64,000 nt of DNA, taken from assembly GCF_000427445.1 (NCBI RefSeq), contig NZ_KE386496.1, positions 372,001-436,000 on the forward strand. Reading direction: 5' to 3'. Below, in pieces: positions 53,510 through 62,551 of the stretch. This stretch comes from Methylocapsa acidiphila B2. Lineage in GTDB: Bacteria; Pseudomonadota; Alphaproteobacteria; Rhizobiales; Beijerinckiaceae. A program made the position numbers and the translations under genes. The notes beneath the pieces are model-generated. The model did not search any database and had not been told where the DNA came from. It was given only the letters and a program-made list of their open reading frames with translations. Position 1 is the first letter of the stretch. Every line of letters begins with the position of its first letter.

Positions 53510-53749
53510 TCAGCCCTTGACATCGGTCTCGGGCCGATCCCCGCCTGACGACGGTTCGTCGTGCCATCCACCGTTCTTGTCTTCATAAGAAATATCCGTC
53601 GCGTCTCCAGGGACGAGTTGTTCCTTCGCCGCGCGATCCGCTGCACTGCGGGCGAGCGCATGAGAGAGGAAAGTCTCGGAGAACACCCCATCTACCTTGT
53701 AGGCCCAGCCGCCGTCATGTTCGACGACCTCATAAACAATCTTGGTCAT
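53510..53749 (-). CDS. DUF2188 small protein
   Basis: 79 residues (MTKIVYEVVEHDGGWAYKVD). The pattern YEVVEHDGGWAYKVDGVFSE TF..H..A...A..AA.EQ with a charged tail matches the DUF2188-type small beta-alpha proteins of rhizobia (HDGGWAYk..g.fSE.F..h..Al.aA..AA.eq). Cytoplasmic, function unknown, sometimes stress-induced. Stands alone; a ribosome site AGGAGC is in place before the ATG. Confidence 0.65.
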   Translation of the reverse strand: MTKIVYEVVEHDGGWAYKVDGVFSETFLSHALARSAADRAAKEQLVPGDATDISYEDKNGGWHDEPSSGGDRPETDVKG

Positions 53750-53781
53750 GTATCGCTCCTTTTGCTTATAAGCGGCGCCAA

Positions 53782-53949
53782 ATGCCGAACCTCATTGCAT
53801 CCGACTGGATTGTAGGGCGCCACCCGTTCAATTTCATCGGCGCCGGCGCGCGCTTTGTCGATATTCTCATTGAAGAGGGGCCAAAGAACCTAAAGCGCCA
53901 AGCTCTATTGGGGGTGCTCGTTAATCCGATCATCGTGCAGCGACGATAA
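53782..53949 (+). CDS. Possible 55-residue ORF
   Basis: MPNLIASDWIVGRHPFNFIG opens a plus-strand frame with fair composition (FVDILIEEGPKNLKRQALLG VLVNPIIVQRR), but no ribosome site. It may be a gene fragment. The rest of the interval 53750-54144 shows nothing. Confidence 0.2.
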   Translation: MPNLIASDWIVGRHPFNFIGAGARFVDILIEEGPKNLKRQALLGVLVNPIIVQRR

Positions 53950-54144
53950 TGACACGCCAAGAAGCGAGCTCGAGGCCTTGCCTTCCAAGGTCGGCGTGCG
54001 TCGCATAGGGCGCTGCGCCAGTCCAGCTTCGCGTAATCAGCTGGAAATCGGCAAAATCGTCGGCCGCCCAAGCGCCGCCGGCTCATGGAGCCCCGTGCTC
54101 GCGCAGGCGGTTGCGGCCGCCAATTTCGATTCCTTCACAAGCTT

Positions 54145-55407
54145 TCAGGAATCCAAAGCGCGCTTCCGGTCTAGAACGCCGAAGCCGATCGGTCGGAACT
54201 GATCCTTCGCGTCATATTCGATCGAAACCGTCGACTGCAAATCAAGGCTGCGCCGGCCCGCCTCGAGGATCGCCGTCGTTTGGAGCTGTCTTTCAGGAGG
54301 CGGAAGCGTTGAGGGGATCGCCTCGACGCTTCCGCAGGCTCGCGCCCGGGCAACCGCCTCTATGAACTCAGCTATGCTCCGATATCCATAGCTCTCCTGG
54401 CCATCGAACCCGCCGTCGCTCGATGAATAGCGCATGAATAAGGGATTGGGACTGCTGTATCCGTCCGCCAAGGTCGCTACGCTATAGCCCCTATGCGCCT
54501 GGTCCACTCGGATCTCGCCGTCGCTCCAAAGCCCGAAGAAACGTTGCTGCGAATGGACGTCGGAAGGCGGCGCAACCCAGGACGCCGCATAGACAGCCGT
54601 GCCTTGCGCTCCACTTGGGATATTGGCCCAGTCCACGAGCAGCGTGATCGTGTCTTCGAGGGAACGGCCGAGCAAAGCCTCGCCCACGCCAGTAGCCTTC
54701 GAGGCGGTCACGCGCAGCGGCCGCCCGCGCCCCTCCATGGTCCATACGTGCCAGTCAACGTGATGCGCATTCAGGTAATAGCTGATGTCGCTATGGACGC
54801 CGGCCCAAGCGCTGAAGGTTTCGAGTTGTCTGCGGGGCTGGCTCATGTAGCTGGCGTAATAGCCGAAATCGCCGAGCCGTCGTGCGCGGTCGCGCGCATC
54901 CGCATAGATCGGATCCAGCCGCTTATGCATGTCCGTGAGAACCAGTACGTTTCGAGCCGCGTCGCATATGGCGAAATTCTCCTCGAGCGTCTGGACGAGG
55001 GGCTTGAGCACGAAGGCGTGAATCCCGAGGCGGGCCGCCCTAATCGTGATCTGCGCGTGGAGATGATCGGGAACGGCCACGATCGCGGCGTCGCCGGGCC
55101 GTAGCGCTTCCAGCGCGCTCTCCCACGATTGTTCGTCCACCTCATCATCGCCGGGCGAGGTTTCTATGTCCGAAGGGCGCAGGCCGGCATATCGCGAGAG
55201 GCTTTCGGCGATATGCGTCCGAATAGCCGGGTATCGGCGGCCGTCTCGACAGCAGAGGCGGATCTTGCCGATCTTTCCGCGCCGCTGGAGGTCCAGAAGG
55301 GAGAGGAGCGCCACCCCGGCTCGCTTGTCGGATCGCGAGGCGCCCGACGCGGTCCAGCCTGTGACATATTCACCGGCGCCGATCACCAGCACATCGGGCG
55401 TGGTCAT
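54145..55407 (-). CDS. Gfo/Idh/MocA-family oxidoreductase, last gene of a coupled operon
   Basis: 420 residues. NAD-binding start TTPDVLVIGAGEYVTGWTAS (GAGEY rather than the strict GxGxxG), LRPGDAAIVAVPDHLHAQIT IRAARLGIHAFVLKPLVQTL with the EKP-type lysine as LKP. YASYMSQPRRQLETFSAWAG and SYYLNAHHVDWHVW line the expected substrate site (H...D..H pattern). By family it oxidises or reduces a sugar-like or cyclitol substrate with NAD(P). Its ATG overlaps the previous gene's stop by 4 bp. The substrate is unknown; a role with the adjacent lactone oxidase is likely. Confidence 0.8.
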   Translation of the reverse strand: MTTPDVLVIGAGEYVTGWTASGASRSDKRAGVALLSLLDLQRRGKIGKIRLCCRDGRRYPAIRTHIAESLSRYAGLRPSDIETSPGDDEVDEQSWESALEALRPGDAAIVAVPDHLHAQITIRAARLGIHAFVLKPLVQTLEENFAICDAARNVLVLTDMHKRLDPIYADARDRARRLGDFGYYASYMSQPRRQLETFSAWAGVHSDISYYLNAHHVDWHVWTMEGRGRPLRVTASKATGVGEALLGRSLEDTITLLVDWANIPSGAQGTAVYAASWVAPPSDVHSQQRFFGLWSDGEIRVDQAHRGYSVATLADGYSSPNPLFMRYSSSDGGFDGQESYGYRSIAEFIEAVARARACGSVEAIPSTLPPPERQLQTTAILEAGRRSLDLQSTVSIEYDAKDQFRPIGFGVLDRKRALDS

Positions 55408-56720
55408 GCTTCGAGCGTCCTTTCAGTGAACGCATTGCGTAGCCGATTTTCAGGATCGAGTCTGCGCCGCAAGCGTCGAAAATCGTCCCAACGTGGATAG
55501 AGCCGCCGCAATGAAGCCGGCGATGTCTTGAAATATTTGGCCCAATGCGGCCGGCCTTCGAACGCCGCCATATGCTTGCCGAAGGCGTCGAACCATGGCG
55601 TCCAATCGCTATCCCGTCCCCAGGGAAGATAGGCGATCGCGCCGATCCAGCAGCGCGCCCCTCCAAATGCGGGACTGAGCCAAATATCGTCGCCGGCGGT
55701 GAAGCGGATCTCGATCGGCAAATGCGCGCGAAAGCCGTGACTCTCCACGAGAGCTCTCACCCCGAGCGCCGCATCCCGCGCGCAATGCGCGGGAACCGCC
55801 CATTCGCAGACGCGTTGCCGGAACAGACAATCCAGGGTGAGCTTTTCCTGGCTCCGCCCGCTTGACCCTCGTCCACGCGCGAGAAAGGCTTGCGCATAGG
55901 CTCGATTGACCGCGGGAAGCAGCGATGGGCGCAAGCTCGCGGCCCAGAGCGCCGCCTGATAGGCGTGATAGCCGAAAACCCGTTCGCGCATTCTCAGGCT
56001 CAGGCTGGCGCGCGACTTTTCTCGGTTCGCAGCGGGCTCGGTTCGAAACGCGCGCCAGCCCCAGGCCTGCTCGACATACGGAAGATACCAGATGCGGCAA
56101 TGATCCGCCGAGGACCACCATGACTCGTCGAGCGCGACTTCGAGTGTGATCGGTCCCTCCTCCACACGCAAATCGAAGGCCGGCGTGACTTTCAGACGAA
56201 AAGCCGTATGCACGCCAAGCGCGCCCAAGCTCAACCGCCCCGCCGCGAAGAGATCCGGTTCGCGTGTGGCGTTTGCGCGCTTCAGGCAACCGTCGACCGT
56301 GAGCATCTCGAGTTCAGAAATCCCGGTCGAAAGGACGCCGAACGCCGCTCCGGTTCCATGGGTGCCGGTGGCCAGCGCGCCGGCGACCGTCTGATCAGAG
56401 ATCGAGCCGAGGTTCGGCAAGGCCAGGCCATGCCTTTCGAGGATATCGGACAGAGCTCGAAGACTCACTCCCGCTTCCACCTCGACCTCGTTGCGATCGA
56501 AGTCGATGGCGCGAATTTTGTCGAGCCCCCGCAGATCAAGCAGGCGCTCGTCGCTCATCGCGATGTCGTTGGCCGAGTGACCGGCGCCGAAGACGCGCAC
56601 AGAGTCTCCGCTTCGCGCTGCGTCCTCCAGAGCTTCGGCGAGCTCATCGACCGCTCGGATGCGCTGCAGACGCAGAGGCCTGCAAGAGTGCGTGCGCGAC
56701 CAATTACGGATCGCCCTCAC
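55404..56720 (-). CDS. FAD-linked aldonolactone oxidase-like enzyme
   Basis: 438 residues from a GTG at 56720 (GTGA overlap with the upstream stop). FAD-binding_4 part: VRVFGAGHSANDIAMSDERL, VEVEAGVSLRALSDILERHG LALPNLGSISDQTVAGALAT GTHGTG. The his-linked FAD motif of this group (GsGHS) is GAGHSAND here, a normal variant. C-terminal ALO domain: FRAHLPIEIRFTAGDDIWLS, FEGRPHWAKYF, YPRWDDFRRLRRRLDP. Relatives oxidise D-arabinono-, L-gulono- or L-galactono-1,4-lactones or alditols. It is intact. The conserved HWaK motif near the end supports an active enzyme. Confidence 0.85.
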   Translation of the reverse strand: MRAIRNWSRTHSCRPLRLQRIRAVDELAEALEDAARSGDSVRVFGAGHSANDIAMSDERLLDLRGLDKIRAIDFDRNEVEVEAGVSLRALSDILERHGLALPNLGSISDQTVAGALATGTHGTGAAFGVLSTGISELEMLTVDGCLKRANATREPDLFAAGRLSLGALGVHTAFRLKVTPAFDLRVEEGPITLEVALDESWWSSADHCRIWYLPYVEQAWGWRAFRTEPAANREKSRASLSLRMRERVFGYHAYQAALWAASLRPSLLPAVNRAYAQAFLARGRGSSGRSQEKLTLDCLFRQRVCEWAVPAHCARDAALGVRALVESHGFRAHLPIEIRFTAGDDIWLSPAFGGARCWIGAIAYLPWGRDSDWTPWFDAFGKHMAAFEGRPHWAKYFKTSPASLRRLYPRWDDFRRLRRRLDPENRLRNAFTERTLEA

Positions 56721-57445
56721 TGGACGCGCACCCAGCCGCCGTTGATGCCGAGCGCCGCCAGGTGCCGCCTGGCCCGAATGTTCTTGCTCGCCAATTTCTC
56801 TCGAAACCATGGCGCGGCAGATTCAGCGCGACCGTTCATCCAATCTACCGAAGGGAGCTTGATCAGCCAAGCGTCGGAGGCGTCGGGGAACAACATCTGA
56901 TGAAGCGCGATCGTCGGAACCTCCTCGACGCCGCCGATCGGACTTCCGCCGAGATTATCGGAAATAAGCTGAAAGCCCACCATGGAAAGCCTAGAGAGAT
57001 TCCAAAGGGCGAATGTGTTCCAAGGGGAGGTTTCGCCTCCAAGCGCCTGCCGGCCGGGGGCGGCACCGTGTCCCGGATGCATGCGCGCGCCAACGACCAA
57101 TGTCTTCGAATCCATCAGATGCGACATCTCGACGACCGCCCCGCGAGTCGCCCGCACCTCCAAGCTCCACATCAGAATTGCGTCCGCAGTGACACTCGCT
57201 TCGGCGACCAAGGCGTTGAGAGCGCTGCTATAGCCATTCCAGGGGCTCACCGTGATGGCTCGGACCTTGGCGCGAGCGTGCAACACACCTCCGAGACGCT
57301 GGCGAGCGGGCGCGTCGAAAGCGATGATCGCCTCGTCGGCGCAGGCGGTTGCGCAATCAATCCATTCACGCACACGCTGCTCGGGGGGCAACCCCCTCGG
57401 CCCGGCGTGGATGCGCGTAGCCGCTATGATTTGTCGCTTCTTCAT
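56717..57445 (-). CDS. Unknown protein in the AMP-ligase operon, glycosyltransferase-like fold possible
   Basis: 242 residues from the ATG at 57445 (MKKRQIIAATRIHAGPRGLP). The start has the look of a Rossmann-like nucleotide-sugar fold: strand RQIIAATRIHAG, helix REWIDCATACADEAIIAFDA, LHARAKVRAITVSPWNGYSS ALNALVAEASVTADAILMWS LEVRA. The position of WSLEVRA is where GT-A enzymes carry their DxD or xED. The C-terminal part (DAWLIKLPSVDWMNGRAESA APWFREKL) is unfamiliar. It overlaps its neighbours by 1 and 4 bp. Not recognised as any named family. Confidence 0.6.
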   Translation of the reverse strand: MKKRQIIAATRIHAGPRGLPPEQRVREWIDCATACADEAIIAFDAPARQRLGGVLHARAKVRAITVSPWNGYSSALNALVAEASVTADAILMWSLEVRATRGAVVEMSHLMDSKTLVVGARMHPGHGAAPGRQALGGETSPWNTFALWNLSRLSMVGFQLISDNLGGSPIGGVEEVPTIALHQMLFPDASDAWLIKLPSVDWMNGRAESAAPWFREKLASKNIRARRHLAALGINGGWVRVQ

Positions 57446-59163
57446 CAGCGCGTCCTGAAGTCGGGATCGGACCCACCCTCCTTCACTGCGCGCAGGCGCA
57501 TCTCGTTCAGCGGAAGGTAACGGCCCTGATGAAGCACAAGCCATATGCCCGGCAGACCGCCCGGGCCCTTCTCGGCCAGATCGCTTTTCATCTTCTTGAG
57601 AGTCGCCGTGAGCGCGTGCGAAGCGTCGGATAATCGCAAAAAGCAGGGAATCGCGGTCGAGGGGAGGCGCATGCGCAATTGCTCTAAAAGCAGGTCCGGA
57701 TCGAAGTCGGATGCGGAGAGGATGGAGGCTAGACCGACTTTTCCATCATGCCCCGGAATCGGGACGCCGACGACCGCCGCTTCCAGGACGAGACCCGTCG
57801 CGAGCAAAGCCTCCTCGACTTCCACCGAAGAGTGATTTTCCCCTTTCCATCGAAAGCTGTCTCCCAGTCGATCCACGAATTCGAAAAACCCTTCCGCGTC
57901 GCGTCGCAACACGTCTCCCGACCGCCACCACATGTCTCCGGAAGCGAACAGGTTGCGCCAGATCTTCGCTTCATTGAGATCGGCGTCGAGATAGCCGTCG
58001 TATTTTCCTTCCGCTACGCGCAATAGTAATTCACCGGATTCCTCGGCGGCGACGGGGCATCCGGATTCGTCGATCAGGACGACCTCGTCGGCGTCCGGAT
58101 GGTCCGGCGGCACATAGCCGCAAGCCCCCGGTCGTCCGGTCCAATTGGTCAACGCGCCAGCCGGCATTTCTGTGGCGCCGTAGTGTTCGACGACATGGGT
58201 CAATCCGAAGCGTTCAACCGTCTTTCGCCAAAGATCGCGCCTCAGCCCATTGCCGAAAGCGATTCGCAAAGGCGTGTCCCGGTCGCTCTCAAGACGAGGA
58301 ATGCGGTCCAGCAAGCGCCAGAGCTCGCCGATATAGACCATCGATGTGCAACGGTATCGCCGCACGTCGTCGAGAAAGGCGCTCGCGGAAAATTTTGCGC
58401 GAATAACGGCCGTCGCTCCGATCTCAACACAAGCGCCGAAGGCCACCGCAAGGCCATTTCCGTGGTTCAACGGCAAGGAAATGTAGCAACGATCGTCACG
58501 CCTTATTCCCGTCCGCAATCCCCAAGCGACGCCCGCGCCGACGAGCCTCTTGTGACTGAACCGCGCCGCCTTGACGCGTCCGGAGGTGCCGCTCGTGAAG
58601 ATGACCAACGCCGTGTCGTCCAGCTTCACACTCTCTCTGGCGCTTGACGAAATTCCGCCTTGTGACATCGAAAGGATCGACTGAAAGGAATCGCCGGTCG
58701 CGCCCGGCGAAGGAGAGCCGATGACGATGTCGACGCCAGCCAAGCGGGCTCTGCTCGCACTAAGCTCGGGGGGATCCCTGTCGCTCAGCAACGCCGCTTC
58801 GACGCCCGCTTTCGTCAGGCCGACGACCGCGGCGAGATATTCGGCGCCTTCGCCGCGCAGTCCGATCCTTGCGCGGCCTGTGCTCGCCGCCCAAGCGCCA
58901 ATGCGATTGGCGGCGTCATCCAGCTCTTCCCAGGTCCAGCGCCGGCCTTCGACTTCCTCAACGGCGACGTCGTAGGGATGAGCCTCGACCGCCATATCCC
59001 ATCGATCGGCCCATGATCGAATGTTGACCAGTTCGCGCCAGCGCGAGGATTCGAGCTGCGAGAGCGCGCCATAGGCCTCAGGCAGTTTTGCCGATGGCTT
59101 GATCAGGGGCTGCCAGGATCTCGATGCGGCGTCATCCGCATCGGCGGCGGCGCTCTTCAGCAT
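57445..59163 (-). CDS. AMP-binding acyl/aryl ligase, first gene of the operon
   Basis: 572 residues from the ATG at 59163 (MLKSAAADADDAASRSWQPL); a TTG at 59193 is open too and no ribosome site is clear. ANL-superfamily motifs: P-loop ALVIFTSGTSGRVKAARFSH K, aromatic/acyl pocket HVVEHYGATEMPAG, YDGYLDADLNEAKIWRNLFA SGDMWWRSGDVLRRDAEGFF EFVDRLGDSFRWKGENHSSV EVEEAL, final Lys in ALTATLKKMKSDL. It is nearest to long-chain or very-long-chain acyl-CoA synthetases (FadD/FATP-like KGENVST as KGENHSS). It activates a carboxylic acid as AMP ester. Heads a four-gene operon; the next start overlaps its stop by one base. Confidence 0.85.
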   Translation of the reverse strand: MLKSAAADADDAASRSWQPLIKPSAKLPEAYGALSQLESSRWRELVNIRSWADRWDMAVEAHPYDVAVEEVEGRRWTWEELDDAANRIGAWAASTGRARIGLRGEGAEYLAAVVGLTKAGVEAALLSDRDPPELSASRARLAGVDIVIGSPSPGATGDSFQSILSMSQGGISSSARESVKLDDTALVIFTSGTSGRVKAARFSHKRLVGAGVAWGLRTGIRRDDRCYISLPLNHGNGLAVAFGACVEIGATAVIRAKFSASAFLDDVRRYRCTSMVYIGELWRLLDRIPRLESDRDTPLRIAFGNGLRRDLWRKTVERFGLTHVVEHYGATEMPAGALTNWTGRPGACGYVPPDHPDADEVVLIDESGCPVAAEESGELLLRVAEGKYDGYLDADLNEAKIWRNLFASGDMWWRSGDVLRRDAEGFFEFVDRLGDSFRWKGENHSSVEVEEALLATGLVLEAAVVGVPIPGHDGKVGLASILSASDFDPDLLLEQLRMRLPSTAIPCFLRLSDASHALTATLKKMKSDLAEKGPGGLPGIWLVLHQGRYLPLNEMRLRAVKEGGSDPDFRTR

Positions 59164-59414
59164 CCGGAGCGCCAACGCGGTTTGCGGGGCCAAAGCTCAA
59201 GTTGAGACTCTGACACAAAATCCACCGACATTTTGCGCCTCCTAATGTCGACCGATAGCGCCACCTGTTTATGATGGGCTGACCATTATCGTCAAGGTTA
59301 AGCAAAGTCTAGCACGTCGATTTCGTGGCGGTGGTCATTTGTGCGTGATTCATTCTGGGCGGCTGCGGTGCGGCTTTCTGCATGATTATAGAGTCGACGA
59401 AGAGGGCGGCACGG

Positions 59415-59545
59415 CGACAAGCGTTGGTGATCGAAGAGGAGGATTTGGTTCCATTCACCACGATTGCGCGCTCGTGCACGGAGCCGGCGAAGCGCGCGGA
59501 GCGGGCGCGGATCTCGCTCGCCTATCCGAAACTTCCACTAGGCGA
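59415..59545 (+). pseudogene. IS630 transposase N-terminal remnant
   Basis: A plus-strand frame reads ALVIEEEDLVPFTTIARSCT EPAKRAERARISLAYPKLPL GED, close to the N-terminus of IS630 transposases (itLs.eE...Le..arsrtep.r.veRArilLa). About 45 codons; nothing of the HTH or catalytic part follows. The other bases from 59164 to 59611 hold no gene. Confidence 0.45.
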
Positions 59546-59611
59546 AGACGGCCTAACAGCCGGCTTAAGGCGCTCCCGGATCGGCGTCGGTTCCGCGCTC
59601 GTCAGCGTTGC

Positions 59612-61216
59612 TCACGCGTCATTTTCCGTCGCGAACCAACCGAATTGGAGGGGCAAGAGACAAACCGAACGCCCCACGCTCTCGCCGCTTTCTAGATTGA
59701 CCATGGGAGCCGGAAAATAGATCTCCTCCTTATTTGAGGCCGACAGATTTGCTACGACATAGACCCTTTCATCGTGATGCCCCCTGGCGAAAATGATGGA
59801 ATTTGTAGTGCAACTTACGGGCGTGAGCGGACGATCCGCAGCAAGCGACTTCATTCTGCGGCGCGAGGAGAATATGCCGAGAACCCGCGCGAGCAGCTTT
59901 TCTCGACACGTGGACTGCAACAGATGATGGATTTCGGCGACGCCAAATTTATAACGGTTTATTGAACGCGGACCTTCCTCGCTATTCAAAGCGGCCAATG
60001 GGGCGGCCAATAGAGTGTTCAAATACACCATCGGTATCCCAGGCAGTGAAGCGAGCAAGAACATTGCGAGGGCGATGCGACCGCAAACAAGCTCGAAATC
60101 CCCGGGAAACATCAGATGCAGCGGCCCGGAAATCTGATATATGCGGTCTCCGCGCGCGACCGGAATACATCCCACTCGAATGGCGACCTCGACAAGATCG
60201 TCGACTTCCTTATCGTCCAGGATCGGGGTCTGCGGCCTTAGATACAGGCTGTCATGATTGGCGAGGAAGAGGATCGAACGGGAGAAATCGACGTCTGCGT
60301 TGCTGGAGATCCAGCGATAGAAGCAATCGCTTTTCCCGGTCACGAGCGAATGCGCGAGGCACGGGGCCAGATCGAAACGAAAAGCGAAATCGGCGCCGCC
60401 TTTCCCGAGGAAATGGCCTTGCAACTCAGCGTCGACCTCCGCGATCAGATTCGGTCGATCGGCCCCCAGGCCCGCTCGCAACAATCGCAACACATCCGCC
60501 GCCTGAGGCAGGTTCGCGCAAGATGACCCCAATTCCTTCCATACATAGGCGATGGCGTCCAACCGGAGCGACGACACGCCCTCGGACGCAAGTGATTGCG
60601 CGATATCTCGAATTGCATGGAGAACGGCCGGATTTTGATAGTTGAGGTCGACTTGATCTGGTCCGAAGGTCGTCCAAAGATGCCGGAGGCCGAGGCTTGA
60701 TTTGAAGGGCGACAACACGGGGGTGTCGCGCGGGGGGCGTTCGATCGCCCTGAGATCGGTCTTGGGATCGAGCTCGATGAAAAAATCGTCAAAGGCGGCG
60801 TCGCCCGCAAGAAATCTGGAAACCCAGGCGTGAGACGATGACACATGGTTCAGCACGAGATCGGCGATCAAACGAAAACGAGCGGATAATTTCCGAATCT
60901 CGCGCCAAGTCCCATATCGGCTCGAAACTGTTTTGTGGTCGGAGATGGCGTAGCCGCCGTCTCCCGTCGAAGGGAAAAACGGCAAGATATGCAGGGTTTC
61001 AAAAGCGCTTGCAAAGCGCTCGTCTAAAAATGCGTCGAGCTGCTCGAGCGTGTTGCCTCCGTCCGAAATATGATCGGGGTAGACGGAAAGGATGGCCGAG
61101 TTCGGAGCGATCGGCGAGGCTGGGGGCAGGTCGACCGACGCGCTGTCAGCATGGTCCAGCTGAAAAAGCTCGGCCACTTCAGGTCCGTATAGTCTCGTAA
61201 TCGCACTCCGAACCAT
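59612..61216 (-). CDS. Sucrose phosphorylase-like GH13 (subfamily 18-like) enzyme
   Basis: 534 residues from the ATG at 61216 (MVRSAITRLYGPEVAELFQL), chosen because GGAGACGGAG stands before it. The GH13 barrel reads AILSVYPDHISDGGNTLEQL, HILPFFPSTGDGGYAISDHK, RLIADLVLNHVSSSHAW, VSSLRLDAIAYVWKELGSS (nucleophile Asp), LIAEVDAE (acid/base Glu), FLANHDSL (third Asp). The short domain B and lack of a starch-binding domain fit GH13_18 (sucrose or glucosylglycerate phosphorylase). The family cleaves sucrose or a related glucoside with phosphate to alpha-glucose-1-phosphate. The exact acceptor cannot be read. Intact and stands alone. Confidence 0.85.
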   Translation of the reverse strand: MVRSAITRLYGPEVAELFQLDHADSASVDLPPASPIAPNSAILSVYPDHISDGGNTLEQLDAFLDERFASAFETLHILPFFPSTGDGGYAISDHKTVSSRYGTWREIRKLSARFRLIADLVLNHVSSSHAWVSRFLAGDAAFDDFFIELDPKTDLRAIERPPRDTPVLSPFKSSLGLRHLWTTFGPDQVDLNYQNPAVLHAIRDIAQSLASEGVSSLRLDAIAYVWKELGSSCANLPQAADVLRLLRAGLGADRPNLIAEVDAELQGHFLGKGGADFAFRFDLAPCLAHSLVTGKSDCFYRWISSNADVDFSRSILFLANHDSLYLRPQTPILDDKEVDDLVEVAIRVGCIPVARGDRIYQISGPLHLMFPGDFELVCGRIALAMFLLASLPGIPMVYLNTLLAAPLAALNSEEGPRSINRYKFGVAEIHHLLQSTCREKLLARVLGIFSSRRRMKSLAADRPLTPVSCTTNSIIFARGHHDERVYVVANLSASNKEEIYFPAPMVNLESGESVGRSVCLLPLQFGWFATENDA

Positions 61217-61740
61217 CGGTCTCCGTCTCCGGCGATCATCAAAATCGATGATCTTGGATCTTGAAAGCGTCTCGTGAAAAAATTTCGGCAAAGGCGCCTG
61301 CCCTTAAGCGAGCGCATTCGATTATCGCAGCTTTTCAGCCTAGCCAAGCGCGTTCCCAGTTCGGTCCGTGAATCGGCGCAATGCCGCAATCCCGACGGAA
61401 CCAGTCGCAACACCCCGACACCAAGGTCTGGGATGACGGCGACACGTCATCCTCGGGCGGCTAGCTTTTTAGAGCCGGAGTCCACGGCGAAGCACGCGCC
61501 GATCACAACGCCAAATGCGGCGCGGAACCGGGGGTGAAGTTCTACGCCCATATCTCCGATCTCTATTCGCCCCTCAACACCAAGGTGGTCGATCCGAACA
61601 TGCCCAAACCTATTGATGTGGAGCGAGTTCTTATCGATTGGAGGATTCCATCCAATCGCCACGCGCCTTATCTCTTCGACACCCGAGCGGAATACAAAGC
61701 GCTCGCGGCGATCATCGGCAGCGCGATCGATATTCCTGAA
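61217..61740. other. Gap of about 520 bp
   Basis: The first part is the leader of the GH13 gene. A plus-strand frame from 61534 (MKFYAHISDLYSPLNTKVVD) runs into the IS6 remnant; it has some repeat-like DNA (TGGAGGATTCCATCCAATCG near 61637, an intergenic motif also seen near 50130). No gene is supported. Confidence 0.35.
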
Positions 61741-62200
61741 CACGAAAAGCGCTGGAAGCGGTTTGCCCGCAAAGTGGGCCGATCATGGTGGATCGATGAA
61801 ACCTAGGTGGAGATCAAGCGCCGCTGGATCAATCTCTATCGTGACGTCGACAGGGATGGAAAACCGTCGATTTCCGGCTGCGCGCTAATCGAGATGTCGC
61901 TGACGCAAAAGTTTTTCCCGCGGGCATTCACGAGCCAAGGCAAATTGCCTCGCGCCATCATTCTCGACGGGCTATCAGGCGTCGAGCAGGGGAGCCGGGG
62001 AGTTTTTGTGCGAGCATCGGCGAGGTTGGCGGACCAAGGTGCGATCACCAAAGTATCTCGATAATATAATTGAACAGGACCACAGATCCGTCAAGCTTCG
62101 TTTGGGTCCCATGCTCGGGTTCAAGCGATTTCGGCGCGCGTCGATCACGATCGCTGGCGTCGACCTCATGCATCGGATTAGGAAAGGTCGATTCGCATAG
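61741..62200 (+). pseudogene. IS6-family transposase remnant (different lineage)
   Basis: The pieces HEKRWKRFARKVGRSWWIDE T, stop, VEIKRRWINLYRDVDRDGKP, FFPRAFTSQGKLPRAIILDG, then KYLDNIIEQDHRSVKLRLGP MLGFKRFRRASITIAGVDLM HRIRKGRF follow the IS6 catalytic domain in order, including the third catalytic Glu in NIIEQDHR. A stop after DET and frame changes near 62000 inactivate it. The sequence is unlike the IS6 elements at 2022 and 41798 (which have NNRAENSHQ), so it is a separate IS6 lineage. Confidence 0.65.
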
Positions 62201-62353
62201 AGCCTGCGAGGCGACTGTTTGCGCCAATACCCCTGCGATATTTCGCGGCGTCGCCTGCGGCCGCCGCGATTGGCGTCAACTATGTCGTGGACAGGTCGGA
62301 GCTATTCAGGCGACCGTGGAAACCATAAATAGCTAATTTATCAGGGACGTAAG

Positions 62354-62427
62354 TGGCTGGGGGACCTGGATTCGAACCAAGATTGACGGAGTCAGAGTCC
62401 GCTGTTCTACCGTTGAACTATCCCCCA
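62354..62427 (-). tRNA. tRNA-Gln (anticodon CTG)
   Basis: The minus strand folds as a full cloverleaf of 74 nt: acceptor TGGGGGA pairing with TCCCCCA plus G and an encoded CCA, D arm with GTTCAACGGTAGAAC, anticodon loop CTCTGAC giving CTG, T arm TTGGTTCGAATCCAG. CTG decodes CAG, glutamine. Lies between the IS6 remnant and cydB; tRNA 3' ends are common integration sites, but none is evident here. Confidence 0.93.
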
Positions 62428-62551
62428 AACGAGCCCTGCGGCCAGTCCGCGGCGCGCCTTCTCGATCGGCGCGGATGGACGCGTGGTCTAGTTCGTCGCT
62501 CGGCCGCTGTCAACGCCGGCCGAGGATTTCTCGGCCGGCCCGCCGAAAGCC

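Noticed and set aside
62354-62427. tRNA-Gln as an integration site for the IS6 debris beside it
   Set aside because: No duplicated tRNA 3' end or integrase gene is found near it.
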